A stretch of 64,000 nucleotides of DNA from Weeksella massiliensis (GTDB lineage: Bacteria > Bacteroidota > Bacteroidia > Flavobacteriales > Weeksellaceae). Each line of letters begins with the position of its first letter. Position 1 is the stretch's first letter. Below the pieces are notes generated by a model, which saw nothing but the letters and a program-made list of their open reading frames with translations, was not told the DNA's origin and made no database searches. Shown piece after piece: positions 47,622-56,816 of this stretch. A program made the translations under genes and the position numbers. Location: assembly GCA_000751595.1 (NCBI GenBank), contig CCMH01000016.1:30372-94371 (forward strand). Reading direction: 5' to 3'.

Positions 47622-48899
47622 CTATTGTCGATCATCAAAGTACTTCTTTTTGGATAATTTTTTCAGAGCTTTCATCACAAAAAAGAGTTGAATCAAATAG
47701 CCCAATCCAGCTAAAAACGAGTATAAGATTAGACTTGTGGTAAGTTCATTTTTCGAACCTCCTACAAAGACAGCGAAAAAAGTAACCAACACCAAATATA
47801 TATTGAAAATCAAGGCATAATGATTTTTTTTGATGACCATAACCACCGATTGTATCGGATTGAGTGCACTTCTACAAAGAATCCAAAAAGAAAGAATCAA
47901 CACAAAGTTTTGTAAACCTTTCCATTCTGGGCCTAAAATCCAATTCAATAAATACACGCCCACGGTGTTCATCAATACTAAAAACACCGAAATCGCTAAA
48001 ACGTTATACCGAACAACTTGCCAAGAAAGTTGGTACAATTGATGTGCTTTTGTGTGAACCAATTGAGCAGATTTCTGAAAAAAAACTTTCGACATTGAGT
48101 TCGATAACAAGACCAAAGGAGTGACCAAAACTTTCGCCGACATCGCAAAAAGTCCGACATCTGACTTTGAGAAATAAAACGCCAACAAAATATTCATCAC
48201 ATTATTGGCAATCACATTCAGGGATTCGGAAGGTAAAGTATAACAAACAATTTCACTATTTTCTTGTATTGTTTTTTTAGCTTTTCGCCAATCCGGAAAA
48301 ATAACTCGTCCTTTGGTAATCCAAAAAAAATACAGACAAGTAATAAATGTTCCGATCAAAGTTCCGTAAATCAGACCGTTACTTTTGTATCCTAAACCAT
48401 AAAAAACAAATTGCAAAAGCACCGTCGATAACGCATTGATAACGAAGCCTTGCGATATTTTCCTAAACAATTTATACTTCGTAAAAAGCGATGTTTGTAT
48501 ATTCATCCATGCGGTGAAAAGTGCGCCAAGACTGCTTAGAAAAACAATCCAAAGAGAAGTTCCTAACGGAATGATTTGTTCGAAAACGGCATATCCTAAA
48601 AAAAATAAAGTGATTGCTATTGTACTCAATATCAACAAAGAAGAAAACAAATTTCTTATTTCTTTGGAAGATTTCGATAAAACAAAAACATTTTCTAATC
48701 GAAAAGAACAAAGAATCGACAAAATCGCGACAAAACTGAGGAAAACATTGTAGGTTCCGGTAAATTCGGGCCCATACCAACGGCCAAGAACAAAACCGCC
48801 TGCCACCATTATCATTTGTGCCAAAGTATTGCCTGCCAAAAGCGATAAAACACCTTTGGCATTTTTGGTCTGAAACTTTTGTAGCTTAGTTTTTAACAA
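47622..48899 (-). CDS. Polysaccharide flippase, second copy
   Basis: 425 aa with twelve to fourteen membrane helices. The N-terminus (KGVLSLLAGNTLAQMIMVAGGFVLGRWYGPEFTGTYNVFLSFV) matches the oligosaccharide flippase/lipopolysaccharide O-unit exporter superfamily. It is distantly similar in layout, not in close sequence, to the next gene. Both may act on the same surface glycan. Confidence 0.8.
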   Translation of the reverse strand: MLKTKLQKFQTKNAKGVLSLLAGNTLAQMIMVAGGFVLGRWYGPEFTGTYNVFLSFVAILSILCSFRLENVFVLSKSSKEIRNLFSSLLILSTIAITLFFLGYAVFEQIIPLGTSLWIVFLSSLGALFTAWMNIQTSLFTKYKLFRKISQGFVINALSTVLLQFVFYGLGYKSNGLIYGTLIGTFITCLYFFWITKGRVIFPDWRKAKKTIQENSEIVCYTLPSESLNVIANNVMNILLAFYFSKSDVGLFAMSAKVLVTPLVLLSNSMSKVFFQKSAQLVHTKAHQLYQLSWQVVRYNVLAISVFLVLMNTVGVYLLNWILGPEWKGLQNFVLILSFWILCRSALNPIQSVVMVIKKNHYALIFNIYLVLVTFFAVFVGGSKNELTTSLILYSFLAGLGYLIQLFFVMKALKKLSKKKYFDDRQ

Positions 48900-48940
48900 A
48901 TGATCGGCTTTTCTTAACGAACAAATCTACATAAAAATAG

Positions 48941-48948
48941 TAGCTTTG
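48941..48948 (+). promoter_or_regulatory. -7 element (TAGCTTTG) for yjjG
   Basis: Perfect TAnnTTTG only 5 nt before the ATG at 48954, predicting a leaderless message. Confidence 0.6.
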
Positions 48949-48953
48949 CGCAC

Positions 48954-49649
48954 ATGAACACGATAAAACACATTTTTTTTGATTTGGATAATACCCTTTG
49001 GGATTTCCGAGGGAATGCGAAATTGGCTTTAGCTGAATTGTACGAGAAATACAAGGTTGAAGAAAAATATGGTTTTGATTTTGAAGAGTTTCATCCCTAT
49101 TATCATGAGAGCAACGAAGGTTTGTGGGAGCTTATTCGGGACAAAAAAATCACCAAAGAAGAATTACGCGAACGTCGTTTTCTTGACGCTTTTACCAATA
49201 TGGGAATTGATGATGCGCCTTTAGCAGCACTTTTCGAGGAAGAATATATGGAAACGATTACCAACTACAATTTGGTGGTAGATGGCGCGATGGAATTGCT
49301 CGACTACCTGAAACCGACTTATCAGTTGCATATTATTACCAATGGTTTTATAGAAGTTTCTCAACGAAAAATCACCTCATCAGATTTGCAAAACTATTTC
49401 GAAACGGTGACTTACGCAGACGAATTGCAAATCCTAAAACCCGATCCAAGAATCTTCCAGCATGCGTTGGATAAATCTGGAGCTAAAAAAGAAGAATCGG
49501 TTTATATTGGAGACGATTGGATTGCTGATGCAGTTGGAGCAAAAGATTTCGGAATGCATTCGGTATTTTTCGATCGTTTCAAAGATGAATTTACCTACGA
49601 AGGAGTAAAAAATATCCAATCTTTAGAAGAAGTGAAAGAGTTTTTATAA
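48954..49649 (+). CDS. yjjG: YjjG-family noncanonical pyrimidine nucleotidase
   Basis: 231 aa HAD-superfamily phosphatase. Motif I is FFDLDNTLWDF, motif II IITNGF, motif III the Lys in LKPDPRIF, motif IV YIGDDWIADAVGA. YjjG-type enzymes dephosphorylate pyrimidine and noncanonical nucleoside monophosphates to protect the nucleotide pool. Monocistronic between divergent and convergent neighbours. Confidence 0.88.
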   Translation: MNTIKHIFFDLDNTLWDFRGNAKLALAELYEKYKVEEKYGFDFEEFHPYYHESNEGLWELIRDKKITKEELRERRFLDAFTNMGIDDAPLAALFEEEYMETITNYNLVVDGAMELLDYLKPTYQLHIITNGFIEVSQRKITSSDLQNYFETVTYADELQILKPDPRIFQHALDKSGAKKEESVYIGDDWIADAVGAKDFGMHSVFFDRFKDEFTYEGVKNIQSLEEVKEFL

Positions 49650-49657
49650 ACTCTTTC
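49634..49657. other. Stem-loop at the end of yjjG
   Basis: GAAAGAGTTT and AAACTCTTTC form a perfect 10-bp stem over TTAT, overlapping the yjjG stop codon. There is no following T run, so terminator function is uncertain. Confidence 0.5.
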
Positions 49658-49661
49658 GCCC

Positions 49662-49669
49662 ATCCTACC
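49662..49669 (-). repeat. Intergenic copy of the dispersed octamer GGTAGGAT
   Basis: Reads TTTTCGGTAGGATGG on the minus strand between the convergent genes yjjG and pgi. Confidence 0.7.
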
Positions 49670-49684
49670 GAAAATCAATTCACC

Positions 49685-51334
49685 TTAACGCCACTTTTTA
49701 TACTGAGAAATGAGTCCGTTTGTCGATGAATCGTGGCTTGTAACTTCTTGATTATTTTCGAGTTCTGGCAAAATCACTCCTGCCATTTCTTTGCCTAATT
49801 CTACTCCCCACTGATCGAAACTAAAAACATTCCAGATGATTCCTTGTACAAAAACTTTGTGTTCGTACAGCGCGATCAATTCTCCTAAAACCCTAGGAGT
49901 CAGCTTTTTATACAATATAGAATTGGTAGGATGATTCCCTTCGAAGGTACGATGTGCAACCAATCGTTGGATTTCATCGGTAGGAAATTGCTGTTTTTTC
50001 ATTTTCTCAATGACCGCTTCTTTATCCTTTCCAAAAGCCAAAGCCTCTGTCTGAGCCAAAAAGTTGGCCATCAATTTTTCATGATGATCGCCCACTGAAT
50101 GAATTGGTTGAGCAGCTATCAAAAAATCGGCCGGAATAAGTTTGGTCCCTTGATGCAACAATTGATAGAACGCATGTTGACCATTCGTCCCAGGTTCCCC
50201 CCAAATCACAGGGCCAGTTTGGTACGTAACTTTTTCTCCATTTCGGTCGATTGATTTTCCGTTACTTTCCATATCCATTTGTTGTAAAAAAGGAACAAAA
50301 AGCTGTAAATATTGGTCGTACGGAAGAATTGCATAGGTTTCTGCATCGAAAAAATTTGCATACCAAATGCCGATTAATCCCATCAAAACCGGAATATTTT
50401 CTTTGAAATCTTTCTGGACAAAATGTTCATCTATTTGTTGAGCGCCCAATAACAATTCCTCGAAATTATCATAGCCTATCGCCAAACAAATACTGAGACC
50501 GACTGCACTCCAAAGCGAATAGCGACCTCCTACCCAATCCCAAAAAACAAACATTTGTTCGGGATCAATCCCAAAATCGACCACCGCTTTTTCGTTGGTA
50601 GAAACTGCCACAAAATGTTGCGCAATTGACTTCTCAGAACCTCCATTATCCAAAAACCATTGTTTTGCTGTTGCAGCATTGGTCATGGTTTCTTGAGTTG
50701 TAAATGTTTTAGAGGCAATGATAAAAAGCGTTGTTTCCGGATTAAGTTGGCAAATTGTTTCTTGCAAATGAGAAGCATCTACATTCGACACAAAATGGAC
50801 TTTTAAATGATTTCCATACGCTTTCAATGCTTCGACCACCATATGCGGCCCCAAATCGGATCCTCCAATCCCAATGTTTACTACATCGGTTATTGGTAAA
50901 TTTGTATAACCTTTCCAGTCACCAGAAATCACTTTCTGACTGAAGGTTTTCATTTGTTCTAAAACTTTTTTGATTTGAGGTGAAATTTCCTCATCATCTA
51001 CCATCAACCCAGGTTGATTTTCATTTCGTAGAGCAGTATGCAATACGGCTCTGTTTTCTGTCTCGTTGATTTTCTCCCCCTTAAATTGCTGCTCAATTGC
51101 CTCTTTCAACTTGCATTCTTCTGAGAGTTGCAACAATAATTCTATCGTTTCTTGGGTAAGAATATTTTTAGAATAATCGAATAATATATTTTCTGTTTCT
51201 ACAGAGAAATGACGAAAACGTTGTTGATCTTCCGCAAACAAATTTGCTAAAGTAGTACGTTTCATTTTGTTGGCATGTTCGGTTAAACGTGCCCAACTAT
51301 CGGTTTTTAGTGGATTTATTTTAGGTAAGGTCAT
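49685..51334 (-). CDS. pgi: Glucose-6-phosphate isomerase
   Basis: 549 aa glycolytic enzyme interconverting glucose 6-phosphate and fructose 6-phosphate. Signatures are [42 protein letters not shown], and the active-site stretch [26 protein letters not shown]. The C-terminal block ([22 protein letters not shown]) carries the catalytic lysine. Full length, monocistronic. Confidence 0.97.
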   Translation of the reverse strand: MTLPKINPLKTDSWARLTEHANKMKRTTLANLFAEDQQRFRHFSVETENILFDYSKNILTQETIELLLQLSEECKLKEAIEQQFKGEKINETENRAVLHTALRNENQPGLMVDDEEISPQIKKVLEQMKTFSQKVISGDWKGYTNLPITDVVNIGIGGSDLGPHMVVEALKAYGNHLKVHFVSNVDASHLQETICQLNPETTLFIIASKTFTTQETMTNAATAKQWFLDNGGSEKSIAQHFVAVSTNEKAVVDFGIDPEQMFVFWDWVGGRYSLWSAVGLSICLAIGYDNFEELLLGAQQIDEHFVQKDFKENIPVLMGLIGIWYANFFDAETYAILPYDQYLQLFVPFLQQMDMESNGKSIDRNGEKVTYQTGPVIWGEPGTNGQHAFYQLLHQGTKLIPADFLIAAQPIHSVGDHHEKLMANFLAQTEALAFGKDKEAVIEKMKKQQFPTDEIQRLVAHRTFEGNHPTNSILYKKLTPRVLGELIALYEHKVFVQGIIWNVFSFDQWGVELGKEMAGVILPELENNQEVTSHDSSTNGLISQYKKWR

Positions 51335-51453
51335 GTAAAATATTAAGTAGAATCAGCATCAAAATTACAAAATAAATTAAGAAATATTCTTCGATTCCAT
51401 CTCTTTTGTGCACCGAAAGTTTTATCTTCGCCTTGTTTATCAGCCGAAAAAAC

Positions 51454-52200
51454 ATGAACTATTTGCGCGGATTTCTCAATATTTTATGGCGAATTTGGTT
51501 TTTCCTACTTGCAGCCATTTACATCATCCCTATCGGACTTTTTATTGTACTTCCTTTATCTTTTTCCAATTCTACCTACCCAATCGCTTATCGTTTCATT
51601 CAATTTTGGGGAACTTATATGTTTTATGGAATGGGTTTCCGGAAAGATTATTCTAGAAATGAGGAACTCGACCCGAATCAATCGTATATTTTTATTGCCA
51701 ATCACACCTCGATTATCGATATTATATTGATGTTGCATATCCTCAAAAAAAATCCAATTGTTTTTGTAGGAAAAGCCGAATTGTTGCGCATTCCGATTTT
51801 CGGTCAAATTTACAAACGCATTTGCATTCCGGTCGATCGGTCAAATTTTAAGAGTAGAGCCAATGTCTATCCAGAAGCCAAAGAACGTATAGCTAGCGGT
51901 TTGAGTATTTTTATTTTCCCAGAAGGTGGCGTACCCGATGACACTTCGGTTGAGTTGGACAACTTCAAAGATGGCGCATTTTCTATCGCAATCGAAACCC
52001 AAACTCCTATTGCAATCTTCACGATTTGTGGTCTAAAAAAAATGTTCCCGTTTGATTATCATCATGGTCATCCAGGGAAAGTCCACGTAAAACTCAGTGC
52101 AATTATTCATCCCGAAGGATTCGATCATTCGACCAAAAACCAATTGAAACAAAAATGCCATCAACTCCTTGCGCAAGATTTACAAAACTGTCCGAAATAA
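51454..52200 (+). CDS. plsC: 1-acyl-sn-glycerol-3-phosphate acyltransferase
   Basis: 248 aa membrane enzyme of phosphatidic acid synthesis. One N-terminal hydrophobic segment, the catalytic NHTSIIDI (HX4D), the substrate-binding FPEGG, and the CIPVDRSNF block are visible. Start at MNYLRG (51454) is preferred to an upstream in-frame ATG at 51406 that would precede the likely promoter (TATCTTCG, 51424-51431). Confidence 0.9.
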   Translation: MNYLRGFLNILWRIWFFLLAAIYIIPIGLFIVLPLSFSNSTYPIAYRFIQFWGTYMFYGMGFRKDYSRNEELDPNQSYIFIANHTSIIDIILMLHILKKNPIVFVGKAELLRIPIFGQIYKRICIPVDRSNFKSRANVYPEAKERIASGLSIFIFPEGGVPDDTSVELDNFKDGAFSIAIETQTPIAIFTICGLKKMFPFDYHHGHPGKVHVKLSAIIHPEGFDHSTKNQLKQKCHQLLAQDLQNCPK

Positions 52201-52203
52201 GGT

Positions 52204-52234
52204 TTGTTTCCTCAGTATCGACAACGTATTTTTG
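52204..52234 (+). promoter_or_regulatory. Promoter for rnhA
   Basis: TTG (52204-52206), 20 bp spacer, TATTTTTG (52227-52234): a full match to the flavobacterial pattern. A leader of about 70 nt precedes rnhA. Confidence 0.65.
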
Positions 52235-52312
52235 CACTTCTATAGGCAGCTAAAAAACTTTTAGTTAAACTATCAGAGATTTTTCATATCAAACAACACC
52301 TAAAAATTTCAC

Positions 52313-52786
52313 ATGGCAATAATTGCTTATACCGACGGCTCTTCTCTTGGCAACCCAGGGCCGGGAGGATATGGTCTGATTTTACTAGAAACTGAAAAAA
52401 AAGTAAAGAAAGAAATTAATCAAGGTTACCGATTGACGACCAATAACCGAATGGAATTGCTTGCAGTGATTGTTGCACTAGAAATGCTAAAAAAACCCAA
52501 CACGCCAATTACTATCTACACCGACAGTAAATATGTTGTGGATGCGGTAGAAAAAAAATGGGTTTTTGGTTGGATGAAAAAGAATTTCAAAGGCAAGAAA
52601 AATGAAGATTTATGGCGACGTTTTCTTCGAATATATCCGAAACATCAAGTGCAATTTGTGTGGGTAAAAGGGCATGCAGGAAATGTTTGGAATGAACGCG
52701 CAGATGAATTAGCTGTTTTGGCATCAAATACAAAAGAAAATTTCGAGATTGATCACTTTTTCGAAAACCATCAAAACCAAGAATAA
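52313..52786 (+). CDS. rnhA: Ribonuclease HI
   Basis: 157 aa enzyme cutting RNA in RNA-DNA hybrids. The catalytic acidic residues are seen in YTDGSSLGNPGPGG (Asp), TNNRMELLAVI (Glu), YTDSKYVVDAV (Asp) and ERADELA (Asp); the KGHAGNVWNERAD histidine loop is intact. Confidence 0.96.
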   Translation: MAIIAYTDGSSLGNPGPGGYGLILLETEKKVKKEINQGYRLTTNNRMELLAVIVALEMLKKPNTPITIYTDSKYVVDAVEKKWVFGWMKKNFKGKKNEDLWRRFLRIYPKHQVQFVWVKGHAGNVWNERADELAVLASNTKENFEIDHFFENHQNQE

Positions 52787-52789
52787 CTG

Positions 52790-52797
52790 TATTTTTG
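52790..52797 (+). promoter_or_regulatory. -7 element (TATTTTTG) for the TlpA-like gene
   Basis: Perfect TAnnTTTG, 20 bp before the ATG at 52818 and just past the rnhA stop. Confidence 0.55.
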
Positions 52798-52817
52798 TAA
52801 AAAAGAAGAGAGAAAAA

Positions 52818-54170
52818 ATGAAAAAAGGCATCCTACTTATCCTAAGTTTATTGTTATTGAGTTTTTTTAGCTGTAAAAAAGGAAGTGATCAACAACAAAT
52901 CACTTTTTCTGGACACCTAAAAAATGTTAATATCGATAGTATTTATTTGACGTTAGATAACAGAGAAAAAGCATTTCCGCTCGACCCGGATGGTAATTTT
53001 TCTGATACTGTGAATATTTCGCATGAAGGTTATTATCGTTTTTCTGATGGTAGAAATGATTTTCCGATTTATCTAATTCCTGGCGATCAAATCATGATCG
53101 AGGCCGATTATCTCAATTTAGAAAACAGCCTGAAATTTACCGGAACTGGCGCGATAAGAAATAATTTTCTGATGCAGAAAGATGCAAAAATTGGTGAAAT
53201 TCTTTCTGATGAAAAAGAGTTTTATAACAAACCTGCCGAAGAATTTCGGAACAATCTGCAACAACATTATCATCTTTTTTTAGATGATCTAAAAAAAATA
53301 GAACCGCAAGTAGAATTGACTTTTTACGAAGCCGAAAAGAAGAATTTGCACTATCAATATTTGCTTTATTTGTACGCATATATTGATGCGTATGCATATT
53401 TCCAAAATAAAAAACCTCAATTAACGCCCGAAATAGAAGCAGAACTAAAAGGCATTGACATCAACAATGAAGAGGATTACAACAGCATTCCATCTTATCG
53501 TTTTTTGGTAGGATATGTATTGGATGAACAATTACTCAACGAACGCTTACCTATTGTTGTTGAAAAAATAAAATCACAAAAAATTAAAGATCAATTTCTA
53601 AAAAACTTGATTCCGAACATTTATCAAAATTCTAGCGATAGTGATTTAACGTACGAAACCATCCAAAAAAATACAAAAGACAAAGCTATTTTAGAAGCTG
53701 CCGAAGAAGCTAAAAAGAAACTAGATGAAATTCGCAGTCAACCGAGTTTATCTTTTTCTTTTCCGAACTTGAAAAACGAACAAATCGAACTTAGCCATTT
53801 TGCCGGTAAATTGGTCTATATAGATTTATGGGCAACTTGGTGCAGACCTTGTTTTATGGAGTTTCCGCACCTGAAAAAGCTGGCTGCCGATTATGCTAAC
53901 AAAGACATTGTTTTTTTAGGAATTTCTATCGATAAAGAAGAAGACAAAGAGATTTGGAAAAATGTGGTGAAACAACAAAAATTTCCTTTCGAACAACTTT
54001 TTGCAGGAGCAGAAAACGTTCCATCGAATGCTTTTCTTTCGCAACTTAATATTCGTTTTATTCCAAGGTTTGTCTTGATTGGTAAAGACGGTCGGATCAT
54101 TAGTCAGAATGCGCCAAATCCTTCGCACGGAAGTATTCGTCAGTTGATAGACACCAATTTGGCTCGTTAA
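52818..54170 (+). CDS. TlpA-like thiol-disulfide oxidoreductase lipoprotein
   Basis: 450 aa. The lipobox Cys (SFFSC, about residue 18) predicts a lipoprotein. Residues about 25-115 form a DUF4369-like beta domain (ISFTGHL-type start, PGDQIMIEADY), a helical middle part follows, and the C-terminal 140 residues are a thioredoxin fold with the redox motif WATWCRPCFMEFPHL and a cis-proline region near FIPRFVLIGKDG. Similar proteins in Bacteroidota reduce or form disulfides in the periplasm. Start at 52818 rejects a longer in-frame start inside rnhA. Confidence 0.87.
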   Translation: MKKGILLILSLLLLSFFSCKKGSDQQQITFSGHLKNVNIDSIYLTLDNREKAFPLDPDGNFSDTVNISHEGYYRFSDGRNDFPIYLIPGDQIMIEADYLNLENSLKFTGTGAIRNNFLMQKDAKIGEILSDEKEFYNKPAEEFRNNLQQHYHLFLDDLKKIEPQVELTFYEAEKKNLHYQYLLYLYAYIDAYAYFQNKKPQLTPEIEAELKGIDINNEEDYNSIPSYRFLVGYVLDEQLLNERLPIVVEKIKSQKIKDQFLKNLIPNIYQNSSDSDLTYETIQKNTKDKAILEAAEEAKKKLDEIRSQPSLSFSFPNLKNEQIELSHFAGKLVYIDLWATWCRPCFMEFPHLKKLAADYANKDIVFLGISIDKEEDKEIWKNVVKQQKFPFEQLFAGAENVPSNAFLSQLNIRFIPRFVLIGKDGRIISQNAPNPSHGSIRQLIDTNLAR

Positions 54171-54190
54171 TCATCCAATCAAAAAACAAT

Positions 54191-54242
54191 AAAAAAGTAG
54201 AAGTTTAGGCTGGAAAAACTCCAACTGAACTTCTACTTTTTT
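54191..54242. terminator. Terminator between the TlpA-like gene and usp
   Basis: AAAAAAGTAGAAGTT pairs with AACTTCTACTTTTTT over a 22-nt loop; A and T runs on both sides suit the convergent genes. Confidence 0.92.
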
Positions 54243-54281
54243 CTAAATAATCTATGAAAAAATTAGCTTGTAAGCTTCTAC

Positions 54282-55124
54282 TTATTCTTTTTGTTCATGG
54301 AAAACATATACCGGAATTTTACTGTGGTACGTTAATTTCTTAGTAAAACTACGTCCGAAAATTTTCTCGAAAAATGTTTTGTGTCTTGCCACCGAAGCCA
54401 CAAGATCTATATGGTTGCTATCAATAAAATCTAAAACAGCTTTTTCGGCATCTTTCTCATTATACAAAATATGGAATTGCACAGGCTCATCATTGAATCG
54501 TTCTTTCCAGATTTTCAGTTCTTCTACACTTTCGTTTTCATCTTTATTATTGATATTGACACAATGCACAATCGCATGATAACGCTCTGCAATCTCGATC
54601 ATATGATACAAGGTATCGATATCTTTCTCCTCGAAATTGGTTGTGAAACAAATAGATTTTATTCCTTTAAACTCAGCATCAATCGGCACACAAAGCACCG
54701 GAGTTTTTATTTTACTGATGACATTCATGGTATTAGACCCAAACAAAACTTTGTCTATACCCGAAGCGCCATTGGTTCCCATCACCACAACATCGATGTT
54801 TTCTTCCTTCACAATATCCTGAATATTGGTTACTAAGAACCCTTCTTTCAAGATAAATTTCATAGGAATATGTCCCAAATTATGTTGTTCTGCAATTTCG
54901 CGTATCGCTGGAATTTGGTCTTTAAAATTCTCGAAAGTACCCAATTCGATACTTTCATAAACCGTAAAAACCAATTCTGGACTATAACCACTATTCACAA
55001 TTGGGGCACTATAAATATGCAAAACGTATAATTCTGCATTCTGATTTTCTGCTAAATTCAAGGCATACACCAACGCATTGTTTGCTGTTTCTGAGAAATC
55101 TGTCGGAAAAAGAATCTTTTTCAT
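54282..55124 (-). CDS. Universal stress protein, two UspA domains
   Basis: 280 aa. The first domain (MKKILFPTDFSETANNALVYALNLA to LCVPI) has the ATP-binding pattern GTNGASGIDKVLFGSNT; the second (residues about 150-280) is more divergent but ends in the family-like SFTKKLTYHSKIPVYVFHE. Role is stress tolerance, cytoplasmic, mechanism unknown. Monocistronic. Confidence 0.9.
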   Translation of the reverse strand: MKKILFPTDFSETANNALVYALNLAENQNAELYVLHIYSAPIVNSGYSPELVFTVYESIELGTFENFKDQIPAIREIAEQHNLGHIPMKFILKEGFLVTNIQDIVKEENIDVVVMGTNGASGIDKVLFGSNTMNVISKIKTPVLCVPIDAEFKGIKSICFTTNFEEKDIDTLYHMIEIAERYHAIVHCVNINNKDENESVEELKIWKERFNDEPVQFHILYNEKDAEKAVLDFIDSNHIDLVASVARHKTFFEKIFGRSFTKKLTYHSKIPVYVFHEQKE

Positions 55125-55199
55125 ATCTAATAAATATTAGCTGTTTTTATTTTTGATAATTTACAACTTTTTTTACCAATTCTCTCCATTAATTAGTTT

Positions 55200-55207
55200 T
55201 ATCTTTG
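55200..55207 (+). promoter_or_regulatory. -7 element (TATCTTTG) for the thioesterase-thiL operon
   Basis: Perfect TAnnTTTG, 17 bp before the ATG at 55225. Confidence 0.6.
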
Positions 55208-55224
55208 TGGTATAATGTTTTTTT

Positions 55225-55731
55225 ATGCAAAATACTTATTACCAAAAAACTATCGTTCGCTGGTCTGATTTGGATGCAAATCGCCATTTAGCGAATAGCT
55301 CTTATATGAATTTTACTAGCTTTGCAAGGATTGCATTTCTTCGAGATTTTGGCATTAGCATGAAAGATTTAGGAAAAATACAATTAGGTCCTGCTATTTT
55401 GCATGAACAATTTTCTTTTTTTAGAGAAGCTTACGAAGGCGAAGAAATCTATATTACGGTAGAAATCGACGGAATGTCGGAAGATGGAATGCTATATACT
55501 TTTGTACACAATCTCTACCGAAAAGATGGCACACATCTTTGCCATAGCCAATTAACTGGCGTTTGGTTTTCTCTTATCGATAGAAAAATGAAAGCGCCAC
55601 CCGCCGAAATGTTGGCTCAACTAAAAAAATCTGTCGGAGAAAGAGAAATTAAAATCCTTACCAAAGCCGACCTCAAAAACCTACCTTCTTTTCCACAGAA
55701 TATAGATCCTACAACTTTTAAAAATATGTAA
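55225..55731 (+). CDS. Acyl-CoA thioesterase (hot-dog fold)
   Basis: 168 aa of the 4-hydroxybenzoyl-CoA thioesterase/YbgC-like superfamily. The start of the fold (TIVRWSDLDANRHLANSSYMNFTSFARIAFL) carries the catalytic Asp in the SDLDANRHL loop. Substrate not evident. The thiL ATG directly follows its stop codon, so the genes are coupled. Confidence 0.85.
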   Translation: MQNTYYQKTIVRWSDLDANRHLANSSYMNFTSFARIAFLRDFGISMKDLGKIQLGPAILHEQFSFFREAYEGEEIYITVEIDGMSEDGMLYTFVHNLYRKDGTHLCHSQLTGVWFSLIDRKMKAPPAEMLAQLKKSVGEREIKILTKADLKNLPSFPQNIDPTTFKNM

Positions 55732-56781
55732 ATGTTAGACGATAAAAAAGTATCCAAAACCAGTTTAGATGAATTAGGCGAGTTCGGCCTTATCGAGCAA
55801 ATAGCTTTAGGTTTCCCACCAAAATTAGCTTCTACCCTACAAGGAATCGGCGATGATGCTGCAGTAATCGACTACAAAGACGAAAAAACTTTGGTGACTT
55901 CTGAAATTTTCATGGAAGGAATTCATTTTCGTTGGGATTATATGCCTCTGCGTCATTTAGGGTATAAAATGACAATGGCCACCGTAAGCGATTTGATTGC
56001 GATGAATGCAAAACCGCAACAATTGTTGGTAAATATTGCCCTCTCGAATCGATTTACGATAGAAGCTTTTGATGAAATCTACAACGGTATAAAATACGCT
56101 TGCGATCAACTAAAAATGGATGTTGTTGGAGGCGATACAACTTCATCTACTCGCGGGCTTTGTGTTTCTCTCACCGCAGTTGGTTCTGCAAAAGAAGAAG
56201 AAATCATTTACCGAAAAGGAGCAAAACCCAAAGATTTATTAGTGCTTACCGGTGATCTGGGAGGTGCTTTTTTGGGGTTACAAGTCCTCGAAAGAGAAGC
56301 CCAAGTGAGCAAAGTCAATCCGAACAACCAGCCTGATTTTAGCAATTATACTTACCTCATCGAGCGGCAATTAAAGCCACAAGCACGGATCGATATGCTC
56401 GAACTTCTGAAAGAATTAGACGTTCATCCGACCTCGATGATAGACGTTTCGGACGGATTATCTTCTGAAGTTTTGCATCTTGCCAAAGAAAATAATTTGG
56501 GTATGAATGTGTACGAAGAAAAAATTCCGCTCGACCCAACAGTTATTCGAACCGCAGAAGAATTCAACATCAATCCAATCACTTGCGCCTTGAGCGGAGG
56601 AGAAGATTTTGAACTATTATTCACCATCGATCAAAAAGATTTTGATAAGATCAAAGGAAATCCTAACTTCTCGGTAATTGGATATGTAGGAGAAGAAAAT
56701 GAAGGGAGTTTCTTGATTACCAAAGGAAACGAGCTGAAGGTTCCGCTAGTCGCACAAGGTTGGCGAGATCAGGAAGCGTAA
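55732..56781 (+). CDS. thiL: Thiamine-phosphate kinase
   Basis: 349 aa enzyme making thiamine diphosphate from thiamine phosphate. GIGDDAAVID and SEIFMEGIHFRWDYM correspond to the metal and ATP sites, then MATVSDLIAMNAKPQ, VVGGDTTSST, TGDLGGAFLGL and SGGEDFELLFTI. Full length for Bacteroidota. No gap after the thioesterase gene. Confidence 0.96.
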   Translation: MLDDKKVSKTSLDELGEFGLIEQIALGFPPKLASTLQGIGDDAAVIDYKDEKTLVTSEIFMEGIHFRWDYMPLRHLGYKMTMATVSDLIAMNAKPQQLLVNIALSNRFTIEAFDEIYNGIKYACDQLKMDVVGGDTTSSTRGLCVSLTAVGSAKEEEIIYRKGAKPKDLLVLTGDLGGAFLGLQVLEREAQVSKVNPNNQPDFSNYTYLIERQLKPQARIDMLELLKELDVHPTSMIDVSDGLSSEVLHLAKENNLGMNVYEEKIPLDPTVIRTAEEFNINPITCALSGGEDFELLFTIDQKDFDKIKGNPNFSVIGYVGEENEGSFLITKGNELKVPLVAQGWRDQEA

Positions 56782-56784
56782 TTC

Positions 56785-56792
56785 ATCCTACC
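56785..56792 (-). repeat. Intergenic copy of the dispersed octamer GGTAGGAT
   Basis: Reads TTTTTTTGGTAGGATGA on the minus strand in the thiL-meaB gap. Confidence 0.7.
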
Positions 56793-56816
56793 AAAAAAAC
56801 ATAAAATTTGATTGCC

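Noticed and set aside
55153..55166. TTGATAATTTACAA upstream of the universal stress gene as an FNR box
   Set aside because: The second half-site has two mismatches and no -7 element sits at the right spacing.
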